NCBI GenBank assembly: GCA_947089135.1
Contig: CAMUJF010000012.1
Coordinates: forward strand, 1 to 64,000
From: an uncultured Clostridia bacterium
Lineage (GTDB): Bacteria; Bacillota; Clostridia; Oscillospirales; Ruminococcaceae
Direction: 5' to 3'
Length of the DNA: 64,000 bases
This document shows positions 7,440-15,301 of this stretch, in pieces; within the stretch, counting starts at the first letter, position 1, and the number at the start of each line of letters is the position of its first letter. The notes under the pieces are model-generated. The model had not been told where the DNA came from. It did not search any database and saw only the letters and a list, made by a program, of their open reading frames with translations. A program made the position numbers and the translations under genes.

Positions 7440-8117
7440 ATGCAGAGAATTTATCAGATCAAATCGTCTCAGACATGGACGTGTCCCAAAGCGGGAGCGT
7501 GGCGGATAATCTGTGTCGGTGGCGGTGCAAACGGAGGAATAACTACCGGTATGAGGTGTACAAGCGCATTGCAGTCCGCAGGAGGAACAACCTCTTTCGG
7601 TAGTTTGCTTTCAGCTCCCGGAGGCGCGATAGAAGTATGCACCTCTTTGTATGTTTTCTCCTGCGGAGGCTTCGGCGGATATGACGGCATAAACTATGGC
7701 GGATCGCCAATGATTTTGACACATAATACCTCAAACTTTTCCTTGTGCGGAGCATCAGGAAACGGCGGAAGTCTTGGCAGTTCTGGACTTGGATACGGAG
7801 CAGGCGGAGGAGCTGCTAACATTAGCGGTATTTCATGTAAAAACGACTCCTCAACGACACCAATAACTACTAATGTCTATGCTGTTCCCGGCAAATGCGG
7901 CGGTATGACTATTGGAATTTTCGATCTTACGCTGAATCAAAGCATACCATGTACTGTAGGTACTGCTTCAAAGCCGTCTGTTACCGCAAGTACGCTTTTG
8001 ACATTTATTAAAAAAATACATGCGAACGTTACCGAAATTGCGGGAGACCCAACGACTATAGCAAACTCAATAACGTCCGGTACTTCGGGAGTTATATACA
8101 TTGAATTTTTAGGATAG
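7440..8117 (+). CDS. Glycine-rich phage tail adhesin
   Basis: This 225-residue protein is very rich in glycine, serine and threonine, with runs such as VGGGANGGITTG, SCGGFGGYDG and GYGAGGGAANISG. It begins with a WTCPKAGAWRIICVGGG strand typical of the glycine-rich fold found at the tip of tail fibres. Such domains form tightly packed polyglycine sandwiches with variable loops that bind the host surface. It probably gives the phage its receptor specificity. I see no reverse transcriptase or template repeat nearby that would mark a diversity-generating element. Confidence 0.7.
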   Translation: MQRIYQIKSSQTWTCPKAGAWRIICVGGGANGGITTGMRCTSALQSAGGTTSFGSLLSAPGGAIEVCTSLYVFSCGGFGGYDGINYGGSPMILTHNTSNFSLCGASGNGGSLGSSGLGYGAGGGAANISGISCKNDSSTTPITTNVYAVPGKCGGMTIGIFDLTLNQSIPCTVGTASKPSVTASTLLTFIKKIHANVTEIAGDPTTIANSITSGTSGVIYIEFLG

Positions 8118-8127
8118 AGGTGAGACT

Positions 8128-8439
8128 ATGTACATTAAAATTAACAGCGGTATTGTTGAGGAAATTATTCCCGATGTTGACCCTACTTTTCCCGACGTTC
8201 CTATCGGAGAGAGATATCCCGCGGACTTTATTGCAGAGCTTCTGCGTGTGGAGGACGATACGGAAGTTGAGGTCGGCATGGAGTACGACGCGGAAACAGG
8301 CAGCTTTGGGTATCCCGAAACGGATATTGCGGCTGACGTTACGGAAGAAACCGTTGAGGACACAGGCGGTATAACACAGGCAGAAATAAACCTTGACGTG
8401 GAATACCGGTTGTCCTGCCTTGAACTTGGAATTAATTAA
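8128..8439 (+). CDS. Small acidic phage tail protein
   Basis: This 103-residue, strongly acidic protein (MYIKINSGIVEEIIPDVDPT, then FPDVPIGERYPADFIAELLR) lies 10 bases after the adhesin with a GAGGTGA site. Small acidic proteins at this place, between tail fibre and XkdX-like gene, are common in Clostridia prophages and may act in tail assembly. No catalytic motif is visible. Family recognition is partial. Confidence 0.5.
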   Translation: MYIKINSGIVEEIIPDVDPTFPDVPIGERYPADFIAELLRVEDDTEVEVGMEYDAETGSFGYPETDIAADVTEETVEDTGGITQAEINLDVEYRLSCLELGIN

Positions 8440-8458
8440 AAACAGGAGGATTTTTATT

Positions 8459-8617
8459 ATGACTTACCAGATCACGAAAAAAGCTGTTGAGGTGCAGATA
8501 CAGCGCGGAACTCTTGACAAGGAATCCATGAAAACGAAGATCGATATTTTTCTTCTTAACGGAAGAATTACTGATGAGGAGTACAGCGAACTCCTTAAAC
8601 TTATTGGAACTGATTAA
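8459..8617 (+). CDS. XkdX-like short phage protein
   Basis: This 52-residue protein (MTYQITKKAVEVQIQRGTL and a C-terminal LNGRITDEEYSELLKLIGTD) resembles the very short XkdX-type proteins that end the tail module of PBSX-like prophages. The shared feature is a helix followed by a G-I-T-EEY-EL segment. It has a strong AGGAGG ribosome site. Function is unknown. Confidence 0.55.
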   Translation: MTYQITKKAVEVQIQRGTLDKESMKTKIDIFLLNGRITDEEYSELLKLIGTD

Positions 8618-8698
8618 ATTTTGTTCCCGAAAATATTTTCAATTGGACGGTACGCGCTGCGTATCGTCCTTTTGTATCGCCGATTGGAGGAAAGAAAT

Positions 8699-9139
8699 TT
8701 GAGTATACAGGAAATCATTGCGGGCGGAAGCGGGCTGCTGCTTATTCTTATGACTCTTGTGCAGATAGCCCCGTTCAAGGTCAATCCGTGGTCGGCTATC
8801 GCGGGTGCTGTCGGACGCGCCGTAAATAAAGAAGTTCTGAAAGAGCTGGAAACTGTCAAGAAGAAGCTTGAAGAACACGTTATTATGGACGACCAGCGAG
8901 TCGCCGACGGACACCGCACCCGAATACTTCACTTTAACAACGAACTGCTTCGCGATATCAAGCATACCAAAGAGGAGTATATAGAAGTTCTTGCAGAGAT
9001 AGACGCATATGAGCGGTACTGCGACGATAACCCGAATTATCCCAATAACAGGGCGGTGCTTGCCATTGAAAACATTCGGGACAACTACAAGGAGAGACTG
9101 CAAAAGCGAGATTTCCTTATGGAGGGGAACGGTGTATAA
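8699..9139 (+). CDS. Phage membrane-anchored protein of the lysis region
   Basis: This protein of about 146 residues starts at a TTG with GGAGG upstream. It has one N-terminal membrane segment (GGSGLLLILMTLVQIAPF) followed by a long charged helical region (LKELETVKKKLEEHVIMDDQ onward). Such one-span proteins with a cytoplasmic coiled coil occur beside holins in Clostridia prophages. It ends one base before the next start. I cannot give it a family name; a role in lysis timing is a guess from position. Confidence 0.5.
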   Translation: MSIQEIIAGGSGLLLILMTLVQIAPFKVNPWSAIAGAVGRAVNKEVLKELETVKKKLEEHVIMDDQRVADGHRTRILHFNNELLRDIKHTKEEYIEVLAEIDAYERYCDDNPNYPNNRAVLAIENIRDNYKERLQKRDFLMEGNGV

Positions 9140-9140
9140 A

Positions 9141-9542
9141 ATGCTTGTATATATTCTGTGCGCTGCGGGCGGTGTTATTTTGGGTTGTATGCTTTCATTG
9201 ATCACAGTACGCCGTTTGAAAAAGCGTATAAAGGCTCTCAGGGGTAATTCGGGGAAATCGGTTCTGCGGTCTGTAACGAGACTGATATTCATTACCACGC
9301 AGATCTCGGCTTTGGTGTGGGTGTTTACCTCCTACGCCATAGCCGTTTATTCTGCGGTGTGTTTGCAGCAGGTCTACACTATGTCGGAACTATCCGAACC
9401 CGCTATAAAAACCATTCTCGGAGTAGGCTTTCTGAAAGTGCTTGAAAACGTCTTTGAACACAACGAGGGAGCTGTATTCGGAAAAAGCAAGGAGACCGAA
9501 ACGGAAGAAATAACTGAAGAATTGGAGGAAAATATGTCATGA
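9141..9542 (+). CDS. Phage membrane protein, possible holin
   Basis: This 133-residue protein has two membrane segments (LVYILCAAGGVILGCMLSL and ITTQISALVWVFTSYAIAV) separated by a basic stretch and followed by an acidic tail (KETETEEITEELEENMS). It overlaps the endolysin gene by four bases (ATGA), which suggests translational coupling and a role as holin or holin regulator. A clearer LLH-type holin follows the endolysin, so this one could be an antiholin or accessory pore. No family match is certain. Confidence 0.5.
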   Translation: MLVYILCAAGGVILGCMLSLITVRRLKKRIKALRGNSGKSVLRSVTRLIFITTQISALVWVFTSYAIAVYSAVCLQQVYTMSELSEPAIKTILGVGFLKVLENVFEHNEGAVFGKSKETETEEITEELEENMS

Positions 9543-10750
9543 ATATTTTGTACAAGGGCATTGACGTTTCCGATCATAACGGAAAAATCAACTGGATGAA
9601 AATAAACAAAAACGAAGTGCAATTTGTTCTTATCCGTGCGGGATATGGATTTTCCACGGTTGACTCTCGGTTCAAGGAAAATATCGAGGGTGCGATAAAG
9701 GCGGGACTTCATATCGGTATATACTGGTTCAGCTACGCGGGTTCGGCGGCACACGCTAAAGTCAAAGCGGAGTTTTGTCTGAAAACGATTGAACCCTATC
9801 GGAAGTATATTGATTTTCCCGTCTTCTTTGATTGGGAATATGACAGCCATGATTATGTTGTGAAGCAGTACAAGATAACGCCCACCAAAACGCTTATCAG
9901 CGACATGGCTGTTGCGTTTCTGAATGCGGTCAAGGCGGCAGGGTACAAGGTCGGCAATTATTCCAATCCCGATTATCTTGGACAGTTCTTTGACGACCGC
10001 GTCAAGAAAAATTATGACACATGGCTTGCCAATACCGGAGTCAACGGAGCAACAAAGACCTCGACAAATTATTCCGGAAACTATACAATATGGCAGTACA
10101 GCTGGGTAGGAAAACTCAGCGGGGTTTCGGGAAAAGTTGATTTGGACTATTGCTATGCGGACTATATCGGCGGAGCGTCGGCTTCGGGTAATACTTCGGC
10201 GGTTACGACGTATCAGGTTCCCAATGGAATTACGTTCCGCACCGATGTGAGCAAAAATGTTATCACATCATATTCTTATGCAAAAAGTAAAAACGTTAAT
10301 TTGTCCGACCACTTTCAGGTTTATGAATTTGCAAGCAAAAGCGGCAGCAAGCTGTATTCCGATACCGTTAAGGTGCATAACAAGCTTATCATAATTCTTG
10401 AAGCGCTGTTCGCGGAGCTTAACTGTTCTAAGATTATCGTCAACAGCGGTTACAGGACCGCAGAACATGACAAGACAGTCGGCGGAAACGGCAAGGGGCA
10501 GCATACTTTAGGTCGCGCAGCGGACGTGGTGTGCTACGGCAAGGACGGGAAAATTATCCCCGCTCAAAAGGTTTGCTGCACGCTGGAGGACATGGGCGGC
10601 ATTTACGGTATCGGCTATATTTCCCCGAACGCCGTTCATGTTGACACAAGAAACAAGTCCACGAAATGGTGGGGAGACGAAACAAAGCCGGGAAGTCCGA
10701 ATATCTCCAAGCTGGGTTACAGTTCTTTCCACAAGTATTTCAATATGTAA
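9539..10750 (+). CDS. Bifunctional phage endolysin (GH25 muramidase + M15 peptidase)
   Basis: This 403-residue endolysin should degrade peptidoglycan at two bonds. Residues 5-215 form a GH25 lysozyme domain (GIDVSDHNGKINW, then the catalytic acidic pair in FFDWEYD, and WQYSWVGKLSG). After a short serine/threonine linker, residues 255-400 form an M15-type carboxypeptidase with the zinc ligands in SGYRTAEHD, GQHTLGRAADV and NAVHVDTR. No signal peptide is visible, so release through a holin is expected. It overlaps the preceding membrane-protein gene and is followed 16 bases later by the holin gene. It seems intact and could still lyse cells if expressed. Confidence 0.92.
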   Translation: MNILYKGIDVSDHNGKINWMKINKNEVQFVLIRAGYGFSTVDSRFKENIEGAIKAGLHIGIYWFSYAGSAAHAKVKAEFCLKTIEPYRKYIDFPVFFDWEYDSHDYVVKQYKITPTKTLISDMAVAFLNAVKAAGYKVGNYSNPDYLGQFFDDRVKKNYDTWLANTGVNGATKTSTNYSGNYTIWQYSWVGKLSGVSGKVDLDYCYADYIGGASASGNTSAVTTYQVPNGITFRTDVSKNVITSYSYAKSKNVNLSDHFQVYEFASKSGSKLYSDTVKVHNKLIIILEALFAELNCSKIIVNSGYRTAEHDKTVGGNGKGQHTLGRAADVVCYGKDGKIIPAQKVCCTLEDMGGIYGIGYISPNAVHVDTRNKSTKWWGDETKPGSPNISKLGYSSFHKYFNM

Positions 10751-10766
10751 CAGGGAGGCTATATTT

Positions 10767-11159
10767 ATGAGAGAATTTCTTTTGTATCTTTTGCAGGCTG
10801 TTTTAACCGCGTCTGTTCCTGTGGTTGCGGCTTATCTGTGTAGTTTTCTCAAAAAGAAAAAAGAGGAAGCACAGCAGAATATGACAAGCGAAACGCAGAA
10901 AAGGCTTCTTGACGAGGCTATGGAAGCGGTCACGACAGCGGTTATCAAGACCAATCAGACCTATGTTGACACGCTGAAAAAGAACGGAGCTTTTTCTGTA
11001 GAAAGTCAGAAAAAGGCGTTTGAGAAGTCCATGCAGACTGCTGTTGAGATAATGAGTCAGGAGGCAAAGGACTTTATATCGGTGACATACGGTTATTTCG
11101 ATAAGTGGCTTTCCGCAAGAATTGAAGCTGCGGTTAATACTGTTAAGGTCAAAAATTGA
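10767..11159 (+). CDS. Phage holin, LLH type
   Basis: This 130-residue protein has one N-terminal membrane segment (LLYLLQAVLTASVPVVAAYL) followed by a lysine-rich turn (FLKKKKEEAQQ) and a long helical region that includes TQKRLLDEAMEAVTTAVIKT. These are features of LLH-family holins. It would make the membrane hole that lets the endolysin reach the wall. It has a CAGGGAGG site, directly follows the endolysin and is the last prophage gene before a terminator. Confidence 0.75.
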   Translation: MREFLLYLLQAVLTASVPVVAAYLCSFLKKKKEEAQQNMTSETQKRLLDEAMEAVTTAVIKTNQTYVDTLKKNGAFSVESQKKAFEKSMQTAVEIMSQEAKDFISVTYGYFDKWLSARIEAAVNTVKVKN

Positions 11160-11190
11160 GTTAAAAAATCTTAAATATGTGCGTTCATGC

Positions 11191-11232
11191 AGCCTCAGAG
11201 GTGTTTTGTGCCTTTGAGGCTGTTTTTTATTT
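11191..11232 (+). terminator. Terminator of the lysis cassette
   Basis: AGCCTCA (11191-11197) pairs with TGAGGCT (11215-11221) and is followed by TTTTTT. It closes the prophage lysis module. Confidence 0.85.
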
Positions 11233-11485
11233 TAATAATTTTTTTAAAATAAAGTGTGAAAGTTCAGTGAAAGATATTGTAAATACTATCGTAGCATAAG
11301 TGCTATGGCGTTATCAGAACGCCGTACAATCAACGCAAGCGTATTTGTAATGAAAGTTCCACATAAAATATAAAGCCGCTAAAAGTGGCTTTATATTCAC
11401 TCTTAGAGGGTATCATATTTTCTAGCAGGTCTAAACACGTCGATTTCGACCCCTTTAAAAGTTTGGGAAAATATAGCAATGAAAA
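11233..11485. other. Gene-free stretch at prophage end
   Basis: No credible gene is seen. The stretch contains an 11-base inverted repeat (11369-11379 with 11385-11395, one G-T pair) around a 5-base loop. It would be the natural place for the right attachment site, but no matching core was found elsewhere in the window. Confidence 0.4.
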
Positions 11486-11507
11486 GGGAGCAGATGAGCC
11501 CGCTCCC
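11486..11507 (-). terminator. Terminator of the RelE-type TA operon
   Basis: GGGAGC and GCTCCC arms flank a 10-base loop. Read on the minus strand they are followed by CTTTTC, just past the last gene of the toxin operon. Confidence 0.65.
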
Positions 11508-11513
11508 ATTTTA

Positions 11514-11735
11514 TCAATTTGCATATTTTTCAAGATTATCCCAATCTATTTCGTCTTCCGAAACAAACCCGCTCTTTTCAGCCTCGTCTATTCGCTTGCG
11601 TTCGTCGGCGGTAACTTTTGTAAAGTCAGGATCCCACGCAAGCACAAACCTCTTGACCGTTTCAAATGCAAGTTCCTGCTCCTGTTCCGGGAGCATTTCG
11701 TATAATTCTACCATTTGTTGTGTTTTCGGTGACAT
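11514..11735 (-). CDS. Antitoxin-like protein, third gene of the TA operon
   Basis: This 73-residue acidic protein begins MSPKTQQMVELYEMLPEQEQ and ends SEDEIDWDNLEKYAN. Proteins of this pattern are commonly found paired with RelE-type toxins in Clostridia and are assumed to be antitoxins. Here it follows the toxin by 14 bases instead of preceding it, and the operon has another DNA-binding protein in front. It may be the true neutralising partner or a spare. A GGGAGGTCA ribosome site precedes the ATG. Confidence 0.6.
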   Translation of the reverse strand: MSPKTQQMVELYEMLPEQEQELAFETVKRFVLAWDPDFTKVTADERKRIDEAEKSGFVSEDEIDWDNLEKYAN

Positions 11736-11749
11736 AAAAGTGACCTCCC

Positions 11750-12010
11750 TTACTTATAAATATCTCCTCTTGACCCTATGTCTATAATATACAATATTTT
11801 CAACTCGTTGTCAACGTCATAGCGGTAAATAACGCGATATTTGCCAACTCTAAGGCGTAAGCGCCCATCATTGTACCCCTGCATAATTTTTATATCACCC
11901 TCTGGAGGTGTAAGAGTGAGACCGTCTATAGCTTCTCTTATGCTGTCAGCAACTTTCTTTTGTACATTTGCGAGAAACTTCAAGGCTGATTTTGAATATT
12001 TTACTTTCAT
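11750..12010 (-). CDS. RelE/ParE-type toxin
   Basis: This 86-residue basic protein has the RelE fold signature: MKVKYSKSALKFLANVQKKV, then LRLRVGKYRVIYRYD and an ending LYIIDIGSRGDIYK. RelE toxins cut mRNA on the ribosome and ParE relatives poison gyrase. The GDIYK ending and R-GKYR-IY core favour the RelE side. The start overlaps the stop of the upstream gene (ATGA), so the two are translationally coupled. Confidence 0.85.
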   Translation of the reverse strand: MKVKYSKSALKFLANVQKKVADSIREAIDGLTLTPPEGDIKIMQGYNDGRLRLRVGKYRVIYRYDVDNELKILYIIDIGSRGDIYK

Positions 12011-12234
12011 TCCTCGTTTTCCTCCAGTTCCGCCCCATCGGGAGCGGGTTTGCCGCTGTTTTGCTGTATTTTTTCATCAATAGCAGCATTTACAAAACCG
12101 TTAAGAGTCATTCCGACATTTTCAGCAGCTTCTTTAATGACTTCTTTTTTCCCCTTTTTTACTACAAGTTGTATTCTGTCATAAGCTTTTTCGTTGTACT
12201 TTCTCTTGCTTTCATTTGATGTTTTTCCACCCAT
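12007..12234 (-). CDS. Arc-like DNA-binding antitoxin/repressor
   Basis: This 75-residue protein opens with a lysine-rich segment (ESKRKYNEKAYDRIQLVV) followed by KKGKKEVIKEAAENVGMTL and NGFVNAAIDEKIQ. The strand-helix-helix order matches Arc/MetJ-type ribbon-helix-helix proteins, with a disordered acidic tail (GAELEENEE) that could block the toxin. It is the first gene of the operon and is expected to bind the repeats upstream. A GGTGG ribosome site precedes the start. Confidence 0.7.
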   Translation of the reverse strand: MGGKTSNESKRKYNEKAYDRIQLVVKKGKKEVIKEAAENVGMTLNGFVNAAIDEKIQQNSGKPAPDGAELEENEE

Positions 12235-12282
12235 TTCAGCACCACCTTTATACTTATCATAACATAATTTGCAATATTACAC

Positions 12283-12309
12283 AAGTATGCAAAGTATACA
12301 AGCATACTT
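12283..12309 (-). promoter_or_regulatory. Operator of the RelE-type TA operon
   Basis: AAGTATGC (12283-12290) and its inverse GCATACTT (12302-12309) flank an 11-base spacer that holds the palindrome GTATAC. Another GTATGC lies at 12351. On the minus strand a TTGTGT-17-TATGAT promoter overlaps one side, as expected for autorepression. Confidence 0.6.
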
Positions 12310-12458
12310 ACATAACTTTGTATATTTTACCCATTTACATACTTACTCTTGTATGCTATGATATAATCAAAGGGTAAGGAAAGCAATACACCCGCTCCGA
12401 ACCCAAAACACCGTTGAACACACCTCCAAACACGACAATTTTATCGTCGATACGTTTA

Positions 12459-12827
12459 AATGGGCAAACTGCGTACACAACTTATAAGGGCGGAACGACT
12501 GCAGAAAAATTTAAAGATTATTAAAAAAATGTGCTTGCGCCGGTGCTTTGTGACGGTGATATTGTTGTTATGGACAATATGCGGACACATCACGCCAAAG
12601 AAGTTAAAAAAATTATTGAGGAGTTTAAGATCAATGTTATTTTTCTGCCTCCGTACAGTCCTGATTATAATCCGATTGAGAAGATGTGGTCAAAAATCAA
12701 AGCTATTTTGCGCAAAATCAAAGCAAGGTCTGATTCCGAATTGACTGCTGCTGTGAATGATGCCTTTAATTTGATTTCTCTCAGTGACTGTATTGGTTGG
12801 TTCCGTTCTTGCTTTGCCGGGTGTTAA
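12459..12827 (+). pseudogene. IS630-family transposase, C-terminal remnant
   Basis: The frame reads TYKGGTTAEKFKDY, a TAA stop at 12522, then KNVLAPVLCDGDIVVMDN followed by MRTHHAKEV and LPPYSPDYNPIEKMWSKIK. This is the C-terminal half of IS630/Tc1-type DDE transposases, with an acidic residue in VVMDNMRTHH and the NPIE glutamate still present. The stop can be explained by one base change (TTA to TAA in DYLKNV). The N-terminal helix-turn-helix and first acidic residue are missing. It runs directly into a second transposase remnant. Confidence 0.8.
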
Positions 12828-12831
12828 TTTG

Positions 12832-13269
12832 TGGGATTGCTATAGGTATCTTGAAGCGTTTGAGGAACACAGCTCATATAGTTCTGCCATATTTTTGGAG
12901 CATATGCTCAAAGCCTTTAAATTTCCTGTTGAATGTGTTCAGACCGATAACGGAATGGAATTTACCAAGCGGCTCGGAAACTCTGAAAATCCCACTCCCA
13001 CACTGTTTGAGGCGCGCCTCAAACAGTGTGGGATAAGACACAAGCTCATCAAACCCTACACGCCAAGACATAACGGCAAGGTAGAGCGTTCCCACAGAAA
13101 AGATAACGAATATTTTTACGCCACTCACACTTTTTATTCGTTTGAGGATTTTAAAAAGCAGCTTGCTGTTCACAGCAGAATTTACAATAATTTCCCTATG
13201 TGTCCTCTTAAGTGGAAATCTCCTGCCGATTTTATTTATGCTTTCTTATCTTTCGGCGAACTTTTCTAA
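12832..13269 (+). pseudogene. rve-type (IS481/IS3-like) transposase, C-terminal remnant
   Basis: This segment encodes the C-terminal part of a retroviral-integrase-type transposase: RYLEAFEEHSSYSSAIFLEH, then CVQTDNGMEFTK with the second catalytic aspartate, and PRHNGKVERSHRKDNEYFY with the catalytic glutamate. The helix-turn-helix and the first aspartate are lost, so it cannot transpose. The 5' end is fused to the IS630 remnant at about 12815-12832. Nucleotides 12996-13033 form a perfect palindrome inside the coding sequence. Confidence 0.8.
12996..13033. repeat. Perfect 38-bp palindrome inside transposase remnant
   Basis: Each half is 19 bases, meeting without a spacer at the centre GGCGCGCC (13011-13018). 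Both strands therefore encode the same peptide PTLFEARLKQCG. Confidence 0.95.
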
Positions 13270-13357
13270 ATTATTTGTTACCCTTCATTGACAAACCTAC
13301 ATTCGGGAATAATTTTTACATAACACCTGACGGAGGTTTGTAAAGTCGCCGGCATTC

Positions 13358-13406
13358 GCAAATAAAAACGCCCTTGACAGAACTCATTTACGGTTCTGTC
13401 AAGGGC
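13358..13406 (-). terminator. Terminator of the ior-paaK-ACT operon
   Basis: A perfect 14-base stem (13370-13383 with 13393-13406, loop of 9) is followed on the minus strand by GTTTTTATTT. A second GC-rich hairpin (about 13417-13450, arms CTGCCGGC/GCCGGCAG) lies between it and the last gene, with a T run on the plus side. Confidence 0.85.
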
Positions 13407-13477
13407 TGTGTATAACTGCCGGCAAATGACCGGATCGCCGGCAGTTCCCGTTTTTTTATAAAGCAGCCCCGCAAAGC

Positions 13478-13909
13478 TTACATATCGTATATCTCGTCGG
13501 CGGTAAGCACTGCAAAACCGCTCTCCTTGAGAGCCTCCAGAGCTTTGTCGTTGTTGTCCACGCGGATTATAACGTAAGCTTCGCCCGCTTTTTTGGCTAT
13601 AAAAGCGTACATATACTCAACCGAGATATTGGATGCGTACAGGCAGTCCATTATGCCGGTAAGTCCGCCGGGCTTGTCCTCGGTGCCTATAGCGATAACG
13701 TTGGTCATTGAGACTGTGCAGTCTGCGTTTTTCAGCGCTTCGCACGCCTTGTCGGGCTTGTCTACGATAAGCCGCAGGATACCGAAATCCTTTGTATCCG
13801 CAATCGAAAGGGCGCGGATATCAATGTCGTTGTCGCTGAGAAGCTTTGTGACTGCGCTGAGTTTGCCGGGTTTATTTTCCACAAAAATAGATAACTGTTT
13901 AATAAACAT
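13478..13909 (-). CDS. Tandem ACT-domain protein
   Basis: This 143-residue protein consists of two ACT domains. The first is about residues 3-70 (IFVENKPGKLSAVTKLLSD) and the second about 70-143 (IGTEDKPGGLTGIMDCLYAS). ACT domains bind amino acids and act as sensors. Free-standing double-ACT proteins of this type are often the last gene of operons with paaK and ior genes, where they are thought to sense an aromatic or branched amino acid. It follows paaK by 14 bases and precedes a strong terminator. The ligand cannot be read from the sequence. Confidence 0.88.
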   Translation of the reverse strand: MFIKQLSIFVENKPGKLSAVTKLLSDNDIDIRALSIADTKDFGILRLIVDKPDKACEALKNADCTVSMTNVIAIGTEDKPGGLTGIMDCLYASNISVEYMYAFIAKKAGEAYVIIRVDNNDKALEALKESGFAVLTADEIYDM

Positions 13910-13923
13910 ACTGTTTCCTCCTT

Positions 13924-15231
13924 TTAGTCATGCAGTTTGCGCTTGTCTATTACGCGTACTGCCTTGCCCTCGCTTCTGACAATGGATTTCGGCGACACAA
14001 GATGCACTTTGGGCGTGATACCCAAAATGGTCTTGATAGCGTTTACAAGCTCACGCTCTTTCTGCTGGATTCCCTTAACAGTATCGGAGAACTGCTCTGC
14101 GGACATTTCAACGTTGATGTCCAGAGTATCGCTGTTGTTCACACGGTCGACCTCGATCTGATAGTTAGGCGTATAGCCCTGTTCGATAAGGACGGTCTCT
14201 ATCTGTGACGGGAACACGTTTACGCCTCTGATGATAAGCATATCGTCGCTTCTGCCCATAGGTTTGGTCATTTTTACCAGAGTTCTGCCGCAGGAGCATT
14301 TTTCCCTCGTCAGTACGCAGATATCCCGCGTTCTGTAGCGGAGCAGAGGGAAAGCTTCCTTTGTAATGCTGGTGAACACAAGCTCTCCCTTTGAGCCCTC
14401 GGGGAGAACCTCTCCAGTGTCGGGGTCGATTATCTCGGCTATGAAATTGTCCTCGTTGATATGCATACCCGTCTGCTCGGAGCACTCAAAAGCTACGCCC
14501 GGACCGCTTGTTTCCGTGAGTCCGTAAATGTCGTATGCCTTTATTCCCAGTAATTTTTCTATCTCGCGGCGCATCTCCTCCGTCCATGGTTCGGCTCCGA
14601 AGATACCCGCTTTAAGCTTGATATCGTCGGGGGTAAAGCCCATTTCGTGAAGCGTTTCGCCGATATATGCGGCGTATGAGGGAGTACAGCAAAGAATGGT
14701 GGAACCGAGATCGCGCATGAACTGTATCTGTCTTTCGGTATTGCCCGATGACATTGGCAGGGTCAGGCAGCCTACCTTGTGCGAACCGCCGTTAAGTCCG
14801 GGACCTCCCGTAAACAGACCGTATCCGTAGCAGACCTGACAAACGTCCTCGTTGGTTCCGCCCGCGGCAACGATAGCTCTTGCACAGCAGTCCTCCCAAA
14901 GGTCGATATCGTGCTGTGTGTAGAAAGCAACTACACGCTTTCCAGTAGTTCCGCTGGTTGACTGTATCCTTACGCAGTCCGCCAAAGGCTTCGCAAGCAG
15001 ACCGTAGGGATAAGCGTCCCGCAGGTCTGACTTGGTAAGAAAAGGCAGCTTGTGAAGATCGTCCGTTGATTTGATATCGTCAGGAGTAACGCCCTTTTCC
15101 TCCATTTTTTTGCGGTAGTATGGCACGTTGTCCCAGACGTGCTTTACCTGCTTAACAAGACGCTCATCTTGAAGCTTTTTCATGTCCTCACGGGGCATAC
15201 ATTCAATTTCTTTGTTCCAGTAGTTTTCCAT
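13924..15231 (-). CDS. paaK: Phenylacetate-CoA ligase (aryl-acetate CoA ligase)
   Basis: This 435-residue enzyme matches PaaK-type adenylate-forming ligases, which join phenylacetate or related aryl acetates to CoA with ATP. Visible signatures are the phosphate-binding loop SGTTGKRVVAFY, the adenylate motif YGLTETSGPG and a C-terminal lid domain (MGRSDDMLIIRGVNVFPSQIE). Length is normal. It lies in one operon with iorA and iorB, whose product is an aryl-acetyl-CoA. Here it may run toward free acid with ATP formation, or activate incoming aryl acetate; the direction is inference. A GGAGG site precedes the ATG. Confidence 0.92.
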   Translation of the reverse strand: MENYWNKEIECMPREDMKKLQDERLVKQVKHVWDNVPYYRKKMEEKGVTPDDIKSTDDLHKLPFLTKSDLRDAYPYGLLAKPLADCVRIQSTSGTTGKRVVAFYTQHDIDLWEDCCARAIVAAGGTNEDVCQVCYGYGLFTGGPGLNGGSHKVGCLTLPMSSGNTERQIQFMRDLGSTILCCTPSYAAYIGETLHEMGFTPDDIKLKAGIFGAEPWTEEMRREIEKLLGIKAYDIYGLTETSGPGVAFECSEQTGMHINEDNFIAEIIDPDTGEVLPEGSKGELVFTSITKEAFPLLRYRTRDICVLTREKCSCGRTLVKMTKPMGRSDDMLIIRGVNVFPSQIETVLIEQGYTPNYQIEVDRVNNSDTLDINVEMSAEQFSDTVKGIQQKERELVNAIKTILGITPKVHLVSPKSIVRSEGKAVRVIDKRKLHD

Positions 15232-15301
15232 TGGATCGTCCTCCTGTAGTTATATATTGTTCGGCACAGCCGGTATTGCACTTATTTCGTTTGCCGCGTT
15301 T

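Noticed and set aside
7440..8117. Diversity-generating retroelement target
   Set aside because: The adhesin is glycine-rich and variable-looking, but no reverse transcriptase or template repeat was seen.
11161..11513. Prophage right attachment site
   Set aside because: The position fits, but no core matching the left end at 1-40 was found.
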